DNA of 64,000 nucleotides from Vreelandella arcis (GTDB lineage: Bacteria; Pseudomonadota; Gammaproteobacteria; Pseudomonadales; Halomonadaceae): the NCBI RefSeq assembly GCF_900103865.1, contig NZ_FNII01000016.1, positions 1 through 64,000 of the forward strand, given 5' to 3'. The stretch's first letter is position 1. Each line of letters begins with the position of its first letter. Both the position numbers and the translations under genes were made by a program. Positions 50,270 through 58,781 of the stretch are shown here, one piece after another. The notes beneath the pieces were generated by a model that was not told where the DNA came from, did not search any database, and saw nothing but the letters and a program-made list of their open reading frames with translations.

Positions 50270-51043
50270 TTAGTCGTATAGTTCGTCAGCGATGACAGGC
50301 AGCGCTTCGAGTTGCGGCCGGGCAAAGTAAAAACCCTGCTGTACCGGGATGCCCAGCGCCAGCAAACAGCGTGATTCATCACGGGTTTCGACACCTTCCG
50401 CGACTAGCTGGGTGCCCAATGTCTTTGCCAACGCGACCAAGCTGCGCAGGATTGCCTGGCGGCGCTTATTGCTATCGCAGTTCATCACAATGTCGCGGTC
50501 AATCTTCAGGGTGTCCGGGCGCAGGTCGGTGAGTAAATCCAGATTAGCGTAGCCATTGCCGAAGTCGTCCAGTGAGGTGGTAAAGCCCATCTCGCGGTAA
50601 CTTTCGATGATGTTACGCATATGCTGCCGGTCTTGGACGCGTTCTGTTTCGGTAATCTCAAAGTTCAGCCGTTCGGTCGGCCAGCCTACCCGCTTTGAGG
50701 TTTCCAGCGTGGCTTGGATGCATGCCTCCGGCTCGTAAACCGCATTAGGTAAAAAGTTGATCGACAGGCGCGCCTGCATGTCTAACGCGCTGGCTAATTC
50801 AATCGCTTTTATTCGGCATTCTTGATCAAATCGATAGAGCAACTCATCGGTGACCTGCCCAAGTATGCTACCGGCTGACTCTCCATCAGGGCCGCGAACC
50901 AGCGCTTCATAATAAATCACTCGCCGCGCAGCAACATCGACAATCGGTTGGAATGCCATGGTAAAGGCAAAAGGAACCGGGGTGTCGCAACGGTTACAGC
51001 GCCCGTTTACGCGCGCGCAATGATGATGTTCAGACGTTTTCAT
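50270..51043 (-). CDS. Stand-alone EAL phosphodiesterase with Cys/His-rich N-terminus
   Basis: A 257-residue protein that is almost entirely one EAL domain. All active-site elements are visible: YYEALVRG, the Asn of SINFLPNAV, the Glu of NFEITETE, DDFGNGYANLDLL, LKIDRDIV and the Glu of AEGVETRDE, so c-di-GMP hydrolysis is expected. The first 25 residues carry HHHC at 6-9 with Cys9, Cys16 and Cys19, a potential metal or redox site that could gate activity. No receiver or GGDEF partner is fused. It converges with mtgA and precedes nothing on its strand. Confidence 0.9.
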   Translation of the reverse strand: MKTSEHHHCARVNGRCNRCDTPVPFAFTMAFQPIVDVAARRVIYYEALVRGPDGESAGSILGQVTDELLYRFDQECRIKAIELASALDMQARLSINFLPNAVYEPEACIQATLETSKRVGWPTERLNFEITETERVQDRQHMRNIIESYREMGFTTSLDDFGNGYANLDLLTDLRPDTLKIDRDIVMNCDSNKRRQAILRSLVALAKTLGTQLVAEGVETRDESRCLLALGIPVQQGFYFARPQLEALPVIADELYD

Positions 51044-51072
51044 ACAAACCCTAGGGTATTAATATCGTTATG

Positions 51073-52005
51073 TTAATGACGCTTTGATAGCGGTTTACGT
51101 ACCGTTAGCACGACACCGGCAATGGCAATGAACATCCCTCCAAGCCCTACCCAGGAAAGCCGCTCATCGAATAGCCACCACGCTTGCAATGCGGTAACGG
51201 GGGGAACCAAGTAAAATAGGCTCGCTACCCGCGATGCTTCGCCTTTTTTGATTAGCGCCATGAGTAATAAGATGGCGGCTATTGAAAGAACCAGTACTAA
51301 CCAGCTAAGCGTCAAGATAAAAGTAAGTGACCAGGTGACGTCTCGGCTTTCGAATAGCAGTGCCCCGACCCCCAATAGCCCGCCAGCGGCAAGGTATTGA
51401 ATAACGGCCCCTGACAGCAGCGGCATGCGCGTACAAAAGCGTTTTTGGTAAAGCGTACCCAGTGAAATTCCCACCAGTGCCGCTAGCACACTTAACAAAG
51501 CGCCCACGCCAAAACCACTGAACAGCGATTGTCCCAGCTCCAGTTGGCTGCCGAGTACGGCACTAATGCCGACCAAGCCTAGCACTAAGCCTAGCCATTG
51601 CTGCTTGACCAGGCGCTCACCCAATAGAGGGCCAGCGCAGGCGGCCGTGAGCAGCGGCTGCAGCCCTACCAATAATGAGGCCAAGCCCGCCGGCATGCCG
51701 AGCGCGATACCGTAGAAAACGCCACCCAGATATGTGCCATGCACAAGAAGACCCGAAATAGCGATGTGCATCCATAACTTAGGTGATGAAGGCCAGGAAA
51801 TTTTTAACATCCATACAAGGGGCGTTAGTAGGAGGATCGTCAGGGCAAAGCGTATAAACAAAAAAGTGAAGGGTTCAGCGTAAGGAAGACCAAACTTGGC
51901 CCCAATAAAGCCCGTGCTCCAGAGCAGTACAAACACCACGGGCATGGCGAGTAATCCTAACGACGCAGCGTCTCGCTGACGGATAAACGATGGAACAATG
52001 TTCAT
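51073..52005 (-). CDS. DMT-superfamily (EamA) transporter
   Basis: A 310-residue membrane protein with ten hydrophobic segments in two EamA repeats (about 15-150 and 160-305). The second repeat ends with SLFYLVPPVTALQAWWLFDERLSWVGLGGMFIAIAGVVL, typical for drug/metabolite exporters. Substrate is not predictable. Confidence 0.88.
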   Translation of the reverse strand: MNIVPSFIRQRDAASLGLLAMPVVFVLLWSTGFIGAKFGLPYAEPFTFLFIRFALTILLLTPLVWMLKISWPSSPKLWMHIAISGLLVHGTYLGGVFYGIALGMPAGLASLLVGLQPLLTAACAGPLLGERLVKQQWLGLVLGLVGISAVLGSQLELGQSLFSGFGVGALLSVLAALVGISLGTLYQKRFCTRMPLLSGAVIQYLAAGGLLGVGALLFESRDVTWSLTFILTLSWLVLVLSIAAILLLMALIKKGEASRVASLFYLVPPVTALQAWWLFDERLSWVGLGGMFIAIAGVVLTVRKPLSKRH

Positions 52006-52143
52006 AAGTCTCTCAATGTGGGTCGGTGCAATAATTATCTAATGCTCTTTTAGTTACATACTTTTACACGAAAAATTGAACCTCGTTAATTCGTCCACGT
52101 CCTAGTAGGCACATTCATAACGCGTTAACTGAGGTTTTCTTAT

Positions 52144-52533
52144 ATGCAACGTATGACTGCTCTATTTTTTGCCGCTCTACTCGCGACCGGTCTAATGACG
52201 GCAACGGCTCACGCTCAGCAGGATCAGGAATCTACCCAAGGGTCGATGGCCACTCAAGAAGCAGCGCCAACCCAAGATTTCTCTGATGAGCAGCTACAGC
52301 AGTTTGCCGATGCGTCTCAAGAAATTGCGGTACTTTCTCAAGAGTACACCCAGCGCCTGCAAGAAGCAGAAGATGAATCTGCTCAGCAGGAAGTTCGCAC
52401 CGAAGCCAATGAGCGTATGATCGAAGTGGTGGAAGATAGCGGCCTGGATGTTGATATCTTCAATGCGATTGGTCAAACTATCCAGCAAGATCCTGAAATG
52501 ATGCAGCGTGTTCAGGAAATGGCGCAATCGTAA
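52144..52533 (+). CDS. DUF4168 exported protein
   Basis: A small secreted protein of 129 residues. The signal peptide ends near ATAHAQQ, followed by a Gln/Ser-rich acidic spacer and a helical DUF4168 domain (about 45-129: DFSDEQLQQFADASQEIAVLSQEYTQRL...). Function unknown; the family is common in halophilic and cyanobacterial genomes. No lysine is visible and the mature part is acidic. A terminator follows. Confidence 0.82.
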   Translation: MQRMTALFFAALLATGLMTATAHAQQDQESTQGSMATQEAAPTQDFSDEQLQQFADASQEIAVLSQEYTQRLQEAEDESAQQEVRTEANERMIEVVEDSGLDVDIFNAIGQTIQQDPEMMQRVQEMAQS

Positions 52534-52627
52534 GCAGTCACCACATGTTGCATAGCTAGTTATATAACATTGTTGGCAAAATGTGTTTGTAACATGACTG
52601 GCTGATATCGCAACAAGGCGATTCCCT

Positions 52628-52657
52628 AAGCCCGGCGCAACAGCGCCGGGCTTTTTT
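52628..52657 (+). terminator. Intrinsic terminator after the DUF4168 gene
   Basis: Eleven-base stem AAGCCCGGCGC (52628-52638) and GCGCCGGGCTT (52643-52653) with an AACA loop and a T-run. Confidence 0.92.
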
Positions 52658-52762
52658 ATGGTTGGGGTTTACGCGTCTTAAGCTTCGCGCCACACTCTTG
52701 TTAAGAGGGCCTGGGAATGAGGTTGTGGCGCGGAACTCATCGTTGCGGCATGAGGAGGAAGC

Positions 52763-54673
52763 ATGGACGTTGAACTATTAGAAGTACGCCAGCATATGGG
52801 GCAGTTTCCGCCTTTCGATAGGCTCCCCGACGCCCTATTGGATGAAATCGCCAGCCGGATTGAGGTCAGTTACTTTAAAACCGGCAGCGATATTCTGACG
52901 CTGAACGAAACGATGACCGACCTTTGCTATATCCGCAGTGGCGCGGTGGAGGTGTATCGTCGCCAGGGTGAGCTTTACAATCGGCTGGGGGAAGGCGATA
53001 TCTTTGGTCACTTCAGCTTGCTGCGCGACCAGAAGGTGCATTTCCCTGCCCGCGCCATCGAAGACACCCTGATTTACTTTATTCCCGGCGATGTCTTCAA
53101 ACAGCTATGCGACGACGACGATGACTTTGCTGATTTTGTTGAGCTAGAACGCCCCCGCCTGGAAACCGCTGCCGAGCAGCAAAAGAAATCCAATGACATG
53201 ATGGTCACGCGGATTCGTAAGCTGGTGACGCGTTACCCCGTGATGGTTGAAGAAACCACCACGGTTCAGAAGGCGGCAGAGCAGGTTAGCCTGGCCCAAG
53301 CGTCGGCGGTGTTGGTGCTTAAAGAGGGCAGCACACATCCACGCTTTAGCTTTCAAGACAGCGAAGGGCACACCTGGCAGGTATGCGGTATTTTGACCGA
53401 TAGCGATTTCCGTACCCGTGTGGTGGCCGAGGGGCTTTCGCCGCAAACTCCCGTGGGTGAGGTCGTGTCGCCACGACTCATTTCGGTTCAGTCGGACGCC
53501 TCGATTTACGAAGCAATGCTCACCATGCTGCGTAACAACGTTCATCACTTGCCGGTTCTCTACCGTCAGCGACCGATGGGCGTGGTGCATCTTTCCGATA
53601 TTATCCGCTACGAAACCCATAGCGGGCTTTATTTGGTGAGCAATATTTTCAACCAATCGAGCGTTGAGGGCTTGGCGCGCTTGGCTCCGGACGTGCGCGC
53701 TGCTTTTGTTAGGATGGTACAGGAAGGGGCTAATTCCCACATGGTGGGGAGCGCGCTGTCGACGATTGGGCGCAGTTTTACCCGCCGCCTGCTGGAACTC
53801 GCTGAGGAGTCGCTCGGCCCGCCGCCCGTGCCCTATTGCTTCATGGTGAACGGGTCGATGGCAAGAAACGAGCAAAGCATCGTCACCGATCAGGATAATG
53901 CGCTGATCCTCTCTGACGACTTTGTACCCGACGAGCACGACGCCTATTTTAAAGCGCTGGCGACCTTCGTTAGCGATGGTTTGGACGCCTGTGGGTACAC
54001 TTACTGCAAAGGCGACGTGATGGCGACCAATACTCAGTGGCGTCAACCGCTGAGTGTCTGGAAAAGCTACTTTACCGACTGGATCGCCAACCCTACGCCC
54101 GAGAGGCTGCTGCATAGCTCGATCTTTTTTGATCTTGATAGTCTTTACGGCGAGGACGTGTTCGTTGAGGCTCTGCAGGATCTTATTGCCGAACAGGCGC
54201 CTCAGTCGCCGCTCTTTTTAGCGGCCATGGCACGCAACGCTCTAAATCGCACGCCGCCCTTAGGGTTCTTCCGCACCTTCGTGATGGAAAAAGATGGCAA
54301 GCACAATAACTCGATTAATCTAAAGCGCCGGGGAACCGCCCCCATGGTCGACTTAATCCGCGTGCACGCCTTGGCCTGTGGCTCAAAGGCCCAAAACACC
54401 TTTCAGCGGCTGGACGCCATTGCCGATACCCAGCTATTGGCCTCTGGGGTGAGCGACAAGCTAAGCTATGCCTTTGAGTTTATGTGTATGTCCCGCCTGC
54501 GCCACCAGGTGATCGATCTTGAGGAAGAACGCGTGCCTGATAACAATATCGAGCCGGAAAACGTCGCCGACAGCGAGCGGCACACGCTTAAGGATGCCTT
54601 TCAGGTGCTAAGCAATGCGCAAAAATTCCTGAAGTTCCGCTATCCGGTGCCGGCCCACCGGGCGGGACGCTGA
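52763..54673 (+). CDS. cNMP-binding / CBS / DUF294 nucleotidyltransferase-like signalling protein
   Basis: A 636-residue cytoplasmic protein. Residues 10-130 form a cyclic-nucleotide-binding-type domain (LGEGDIFGHFSLL), two CBS domains follow (about 155-225 and 228-290), then a DUF294 domain with the nucleotidyltransferase motif GSMARNEQSIVTDQDNALI at 364-382, and a C-terminal helical DUF294_C domain. DUF294 resembles the uridylyltransferase part of GlnD. The ligand and target are unknown. The start has GAGGAGG upstream. It is followed after one nucleotide by a DnaQ-like exonuclease gene; the two are found together in several gammaproteobacteria and probably function together. Confidence 0.88.
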   Translation: MDVELLEVRQHMGQFPPFDRLPDALLDEIASRIEVSYFKTGSDILTLNETMTDLCYIRSGAVEVYRRQGELYNRLGEGDIFGHFSLLRDQKVHFPARAIEDTLIYFIPGDVFKQLCDDDDDFADFVELERPRLETAAEQQKKSNDMMVTRIRKLVTRYPVMVEETTTVQKAAEQVSLAQASAVLVLKEGSTHPRFSFQDSEGHTWQVCGILTDSDFRTRVVAEGLSPQTPVGEVVSPRLISVQSDASIYEAMLTMLRNNVHHLPVLYRQRPMGVVHLSDIIRYETHSGLYLVSNIFNQSSVEGLARLAPDVRAAFVRMVQEGANSHMVGSALSTIGRSFTRRLLELAEESLGPPPVPYCFMVNGSMARNEQSIVTDQDNALILSDDFVPDEHDAYFKALATFVSDGLDACGYTYCKGDVMATNTQWRQPLSVWKSYFTDWIANPTPERLLHSSIFFDLDSLYGEDVFVEALQDLIAEQAPQSPLFLAAMARNALNRTPPLGFFRTFVMEKDGKHNNSINLKRRGTAPMVDLIRVHALACGSKAQNTFQRLDAIADTQLLASGVSDKLSYAFEFMCMSRLRHQVIDLEEERVPDNNIEPENVADSERHTLKDAFQVLSNAQKFLKFRYPVPAHRAGR

Positions 54674-54674
54674 A

Positions 54675-55400
54675 ATGACGCTTATTCGCCCGCGGCAAAA
54701 AATCACCCAGGCAGATTGGGCGGCATACATGCAAAAACGTGCGGCGGTGAGTCATGAGCCGTCGCTTAAACGTTTTTTCACGACGCCTCCGCCGAGCCTG
54801 GATACGCCTATTGCCGAGGTGCCGATGGTCGCCTTGGATATGGAGACCACGGGGCTTGATGAACGTCGCCACGCCATCGTAAGTATTGGCTTGGTGCCAT
54901 TTACGCTTGGGCGTATCAAGCTCGCTGAACGTCGCTATTGGGTGGTGAAACCACCGCGACCGCTCGATGAAAAGTCGATTACCTTTCATCATATCACCCA
55001 TTCTGAGATCGCTAACGCCCCGGATCTAGAGGCGATAACCGATACCCTGCTAGACGCAATCGCCGGACGTATTGTCGTGGTGCATTTCCGCCACATAGAA
55101 CGCCCGTTTCTGGATGCGGCTATCAAAGCGCGGCGGGGAGAAGGGGTCATGTTTCCGGTGATCGATACAATGTCGCTTGAAGCGCGCATTTATCGCCAGA
55201 AGCTCTGGGCACGCTTTCGTCGTTGGTTGGGGCGCCCGCCGGTATCAATACGCCTTGATGCCAGCCGTCGTCGCTATGGGCTACCTAGCTATCAAGGCCA
55301 CCATGCATTAGTTGACGCTCTGGCGACGGCTGAGCTATTTCAGGCGCAAATTGCTACCCACTATGAGCCAAGCACACCGTTAGGCGCGCTTTGGAGTTGA
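54675..55400 (+). CDS. DEDDh 3'-5' exonuclease (DnaQ-like)
   Basis: A 241-residue nuclease. The first motif, ALDMETTGLDERRHAIVSIGLVP, gives Asp and Glu; VVHFRHIERPFLDAA gives the second Asp region; HHALVDALATAELF has the His and Asp of the DEDDh class. An N-terminal extension of about 50 residues (TQADWAAYMQKRAAV) is outside the nuclease core. It starts one nucleotide after the DUF294 gene, so the two are surely cotranscribed. The nucleic-acid or nucleotide substrate is unknown. Confidence 0.9.
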   Translation: MTLIRPRQKITQADWAAYMQKRAAVSHEPSLKRFFTTPPPSLDTPIAEVPMVALDMETTGLDERRHAIVSIGLVPFTLGRIKLAERRYWVVKPPRPLDEKSITFHHITHSEIANAPDLEAITDTLLDAIAGRIVVVHFRHIERPFLDAAIKARRGEGVMFPVIDTMSLEARIYRQKLWARFRRWLGRPPVSIRLDASRRRYGLPSYQGHHALVDALATAELFQAQIATHYEPSTPLGALWS

Positions 55401-55454
55401 TGCATGGTAAAGCGCCGCCGGCAAAAACGGTAAATCGATGAAACAGATAAGCAT

Positions 55455-55482
55455 AAAAAAGGGCAGCACGAAGGCTGCCCTT
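55455..55482 (-). terminator. Terminator of the BCCT gene (minus strand)
   Basis: Stem AAGGGCAGC / GCTGCCCTT with a 6-nt loop; on the minus strand it is followed by TTTTTT. It ends the osmoprotectant operon; the plus strand lacks a T-run. Confidence 0.85.
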
Positions 55483-55519
55483 AGTCATTGAAGCTATTAG
55501 TTATTGAGATTAGCGCGCT

Positions 55520-57187
55520 TTATTTAGCTCGCGGTTCGCTCATCAGCCCCTTGACGATACCGTAGCAGCCCACCAGCAGCACCAGGGTGAAGGGCAGCCC
55601 GGTGGTGAGGGCGGCCGTCTGCAGTGCGGCCAGGCCACCACCCAGCAGCAGTGCGATGGCCAGCGCCCCCTCAATCAGCGCCCAGAAGATACGTTGGGGC
55701 TTGGGAGCGTCCACCTTGCCGCCGGCGGTGATGGAGTCGATTACCAGCGAACCGGAGTCCGACGAGGTGATGAAGAACACAATCACCAGCGTGATACCGA
55801 CAAAGGAGGTAATGGCGGTTAGCGGCAAATACTCCAGCATGGTGAATAGCTGTAGTTCCAGAGCGGCATCTTGCACTTCGGTGATACCTTCATTTACCAC
55901 CTGATCAATGGCAGTGGTACCGAAGGCGGTCATCCACACCACCGAGGCCATCGTTGGCACCAGCAGCACCGAGATGAGGAACTCACGCACGGTACGACCG
56001 CGGCTAACCCGGGCGATAAACATGCCGACGAAGGGTGACCAGGCAATCCACCAAGCCCAGTAGAAGGCTGTCCAGCCTTGACTGAAATTGGCATCCTCAC
56101 GCCCGAACGGCATTGAGAACGCCGGTAGGTGGGTCACATATCCGATCAGGTTGTCAATTATGCCGGTAGCGATCATCAGTGTCGGACCCACGGCAATCAC
56201 GAACAGCAGCAGTAAAGCGGCGAGTACCATGTTGAGCTGTGAGAGGCGCTGTACGCCTTTATCCACGCCGAGCAAGATAGAGCCAAGAGCCACGATGGTA
56301 ATCCCCAAGATCAGCAACACCAAGGTGGTATCACCGGAGGGAATGCCGAACAGGTAGTTGAGGCCCCCAGCCGCTTGGGTGGCGCCGATGCCTAGCGAGG
56401 TGGTCAGGCCAAACAGGGTGGCAAACACCGCCAGGATATCGATCACGTGGCCCGGCCAACCCCAAATACGCTCACCCAGAATTGGGTAGAAAATCGAGCG
56501 CATGGTCAACGGTAGACCTTTGTTAAAGGCAAAAATCGCTAGAGATAGACCGACGATGGCGTAGGCGCCCCACGGGTGAAAGCCCCAGTGGAAGATGGTG
56601 GCGGCCATGCTCAGATCGATGGCGCCAGCTTGGTCACCCGCAGCGCCACCTAGCGGCGCCCAATCGGTACGCACACCGTCTTCAGTGGTGATGCCCCCCA
56701 TGGCGGTACCGTAATGGCCCAGCGGCTCGGATACGCCGTAGAACATCAGACCGATGCCCATGCCAGCGGCGAACAGCATCGAGAACCAACCGGCGTAGCC
56801 AAAGTCCGGTGTAGCATCAGCGCCGCCGATGCGCACCTTACCCAGCGGTGTAAAGATCAGTACTAAGGCCAGAACCACGAAAACATTAGCCCCGAGCAGG
56901 AAAAACCAGCCCAGGTTGGTGGTCAGGAAGCTGAACATGCTGTTGAAGATCGGCTCCATCTGTTCCTGCAGGGCTAGCGTCAGGATCACAAACAGAAGGA
57001 TCACGATTGAAGAGAAGATGAAAACCTTGCCGTGCAGGTCAACGTCTATCCCCATTGGAGAAGCGGTAATGTTGTCCTGACCGATCACATAATCGGTATC
57101 AATTAAGTTGGCCGCGCCTTCCGGCGCTGGAATACCCTCCGAAGGGGCATTCTCATCAGGCGATTGGTCTTGCGGTTTGTTATCCAC
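55520..57187 (-). CDS. BCCT-family betaine/carnitine/choline-type transporter
   Basis: A sodium- or proton-coupled symporter of 555 residues with about twelve membrane helices. The acidic N-terminus (about 50 residues) precedes helix 1. The unwound helix carries GMGIGLMFYGVSEP, the glycine-rich form associated with betaine rather than choline, and the substrate box has the Trp-rich FYWAWWIAWSPFVGMFIARVSRGRTVREF. Substrate is inferred, not certain. The start is a GTG with AGGGAG upstream. It lies 36 nt after the usp gene. Confidence 0.9.
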   Translation of the reverse strand: MDNKPQDQSPDENAPSEGIPAPEGAANLIDTDYVIGQDNITASPMGIDVDLHGKVFIFSSIVILLFVILTLALQEQMEPIFNSMFSFLTTNLGWFFLLGANVFVVLALVLIFTPLGKVRIGGADATPDFGYAGWFSMLFAAGMGIGLMFYGVSEPLGHYGTAMGGITTEDGVRTDWAPLGGAAGDQAGAIDLSMAATIFHWGFHPWGAYAIVGLSLAIFAFNKGLPLTMRSIFYPILGERIWGWPGHVIDILAVFATLFGLTTSLGIGATQAAGGLNYLFGIPSGDTTLVLLILGITIVALGSILLGVDKGVQRLSQLNMVLAALLLLFVIAVGPTLMIATGIIDNLIGYVTHLPAFSMPFGREDANFSQGWTAFYWAWWIAWSPFVGMFIARVSRGRTVREFLISVLLVPTMASVVWMTAFGTTAIDQVVNEGITEVQDAALELQLFTMLEYLPLTAITSFVGITLVIVFFITSSDSGSLVIDSITAGGKVDAPKPQRIFWALIEGALAIALLLGGGLAALQTAALTTGLPFTLVLLVGCYGIVKGLMSEPRAK

Positions 57188-57223
57188 AAAGTTGCTCCCT
57201 TAGCTATGAAGACGTTACGCCGC

Positions 57224-57646
57224 TTAGTGGGTCAGACGAATTAGGAAAACAGATACGTCGGTATGTGTGGCTACTTTACCGCCATGGGAAGGCATGACAG
57301 CATCCAGATGACTTGGCAAATGAGTGGCCATCATGACTAAGTCGGCCCCCGTCTCTTTGGTAGCTTTCACCAGCAAGTCGTCCACATTGGCGATGGGGTC
57401 TGTCGAGCTGTAGACCTTGGTGCTGACGGGCTGTCCATGAACATTGTGCCGATCCTGCGCGAAAGCTTCTAGCTTTTGCTCGTACTCCTGAGGGGTGCGG
57501 GCAACGCTGGTGGGCGCATTGGCCGTGACGCCGACGTACGTAATGCGAGCGTCATACTGTTTGGCCATATCGGCGACCACGCTTAAGGCGGGCTCTAGCG
57601 TGTCCAGATGGGCAAGATCAACGGGCACCATAATGTTATTAAACAC
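57224..57646 (-). CDS. Single-domain universal stress protein linked to the BCCT transporter
   Basis: A 140-residue Usp protein (MFNNIMVPVDLAHLDTLEPALSVVADMA). The usual ATP-binding loop is replaced: after DLVMMATH comes LPSHLDAVMPSHGGKVATHTDVSVFLIR, without the regular GXXG spacing, so nucleotide binding may be altered. In Halomonas elongata the Usp-like TeaD regulates the TeaABC ectoine transporter; this gene's position between proX and the BCCT gene suggests a comparable role (inference). The start is a GTG with GAGGAG 7 nt upstream. Confidence 0.88.
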   Translation of the reverse strand: MFNNIMVPVDLAHLDTLEPALSVVADMAKQYDARITYVGVTANAPTSVARTPQEYEQKLEAFAQDRHNVHGQPVSTKVYSSTDPIANVDDLLVKATKETGADLVMMATHLPSHLDAVMPSHGGKVATHTDVSVFLIRLTH

Positions 57647-57727
57647 GGCAAACTCCTCAATATACTTTCGTAATGATCAACATTATTAAAATATATGCCG
57701 GTCATATCTATGGTTTAGACGGATTTA

Positions 57728-57763
57728 AGCTGAACTGGTGCGTAATTACGCACCAGTTCAGCT
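57728..57763. repeat. 36-bp perfect palindrome between proX and usp
   Basis: Two 18-bp arms, AGCTGAACTGGTGCGTAA (57728-57745) and its exact complement (57746-57763), without spacer. It begins 19 nt after the proX stop on the minus strand. No T-run follows, so it looks like an mRNA 3' protection hairpin or partial terminator rather than a full terminator; a protein-binding site is also possible. Confidence 0.85.
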
Positions 57764-57782
57764 CTATCTACCAGGTTTGGAA

Positions 57783-58655
57783 TTAGCTGTTAAGCCATTC
57801 CTCTACCACGTCCTGGTTATCTTCGACCCACTGCTTAGCATTTTCGTAGGGGTTGCTGTCTTCTTCCTGATTCATGAGCATGACTTCGCCCATTTGCTCA
57901 GGGGTCCACTCGAAGGCATCGAGAATGGCATAGGCTTCAGGCATGTCTTCTTCTAAGCCATTACGTACAACCGTGTGAATTTGCTCTGCGCCACCGTAAA
58001 CGTTCTCTGGGTCTTCCAGGTACTTCACGTCAAAGCGGGCAAACATCCAGTGCGGTGTCCAGCCTGTCACCACGATGTCTTCTTCGTTTGAAATAGCGCT
58101 TGAAAGCGCTGCGGTCATCGTAGCACCGCTGCCGCTGCGTAGTTGAAGATCAAGATCATAGGTATCCACTACCTCTTCGGTGAGGGACATCAGGCCCGCA
58201 CCAGGATCAATACCGATAATCTCGCCGTTAAAGGCGTCAGCGTTGTCGTTCAGGTCGGCGATGGAGTCAACGTCGGTATACTCAGGTACCACGAGGCCCA
58301 GCTTGGTGCCGTCCAGGTTCTGGCCGAGGTCTTCAACGTTATCGCCCACTCGCTCCATGTAATTTTCATGGGTCGACGGCAGCCAAGCGGCCACAATGGC
58401 GTCGGCATCGCCGGTAGAAAGCGCTTGGAACATCGCAGCGGCGGACAAGGAGGTCATGTCGACTTCGTAGCCCGCTTGTTCGAGCACAGCGCGCACGACG
58501 TTGGTCGACGCCACTTCAGAGGACCATTCGACGTAAGCAAGGTTAACGGTGCCTTTCTCGTCGGCCTGAACCATGCCGCCAGCGACAAGGCCGGCGCTTG
58601 AAACGAGTGCCAACGAGGCGAGGCGGATGCGTTGATTTAGCATGCGTGTTTTCAT
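57783..58655 (-). CDS. proX: Glycine betaine/proline ABC transporter substrate-binding protein
   Basis: Periplasmic binding protein of 290 residues with a signal peptide ending near GGMVQADE. Tryptophan/tyrosine residues that could form the aromatic cage for quaternary ammonium are in YVEWSSEVAST, AAWLPSTHENYM and TGWTPHWMF. The mature protein is very acidic, as for extracytoplasmic proteins of halophiles. It is separated from proW by 126 bases that contain a hairpin, and followed by the 36-bp palindrome, so its mRNA level may differ from proVW. Confidence 0.92.
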   Translation of the reverse strand: MKTRMLNQRIRLASLALVSSAGLVAGGMVQADEKGTVNLAYVEWSSEVASTNVVRAVLEQAGYEVDMTSLSAAAMFQALSTGDADAIVAAWLPSTHENYMERVGDNVEDLGQNLDGTKLGLVVPEYTDVDSIADLNDNADAFNGEIIGIDPGAGLMSLTEEVVDTYDLDLQLRSGSGATMTAALSSAISNEEDIVVTGWTPHWMFARFDVKYLEDPENVYGGAEQIHTVVRNGLEEDMPEAYAILDAFEWTPEQMGEVMLMNQEEDSNPYENAKQWVEDNQDVVEEWLNS

Positions 58656-58702
58656 TCACTTGCTCCTACTGATGGATAATGTCGTACTTTCTTTGTATCA
58701 CT

Positions 58703-58731
58703 CACAGCATGCGCATGAAGCCCATGCTGTG
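58703..58731. repeat. Inverted repeat in the proW-proX gap
   Basis: Nine-base arms CACAGCATG (58703-58711) and CATGCTGTG (58723-58731) with an 11-nt loop, in the proX leader. A TATACT on the minus strand (58771-58776) could be a -10 box of a separate proX promoter, but its best -35 (TTGACC) is 20 nt away. Confidence 0.6.
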
Positions 58732-58781
58732 CAAGTTTTGCCCTCCAACGCCTGTGTGACGCAAAGAGTCAGTATAGGCTG

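Noticed and set aside
53144..54115. Long open reading frame antisense to the DUF294 gene (323 codons)
   Set aside because: It is His/Arg-rich, without domains or a ribosome site, and is the expected antisense shadow of a GC-rich gene.
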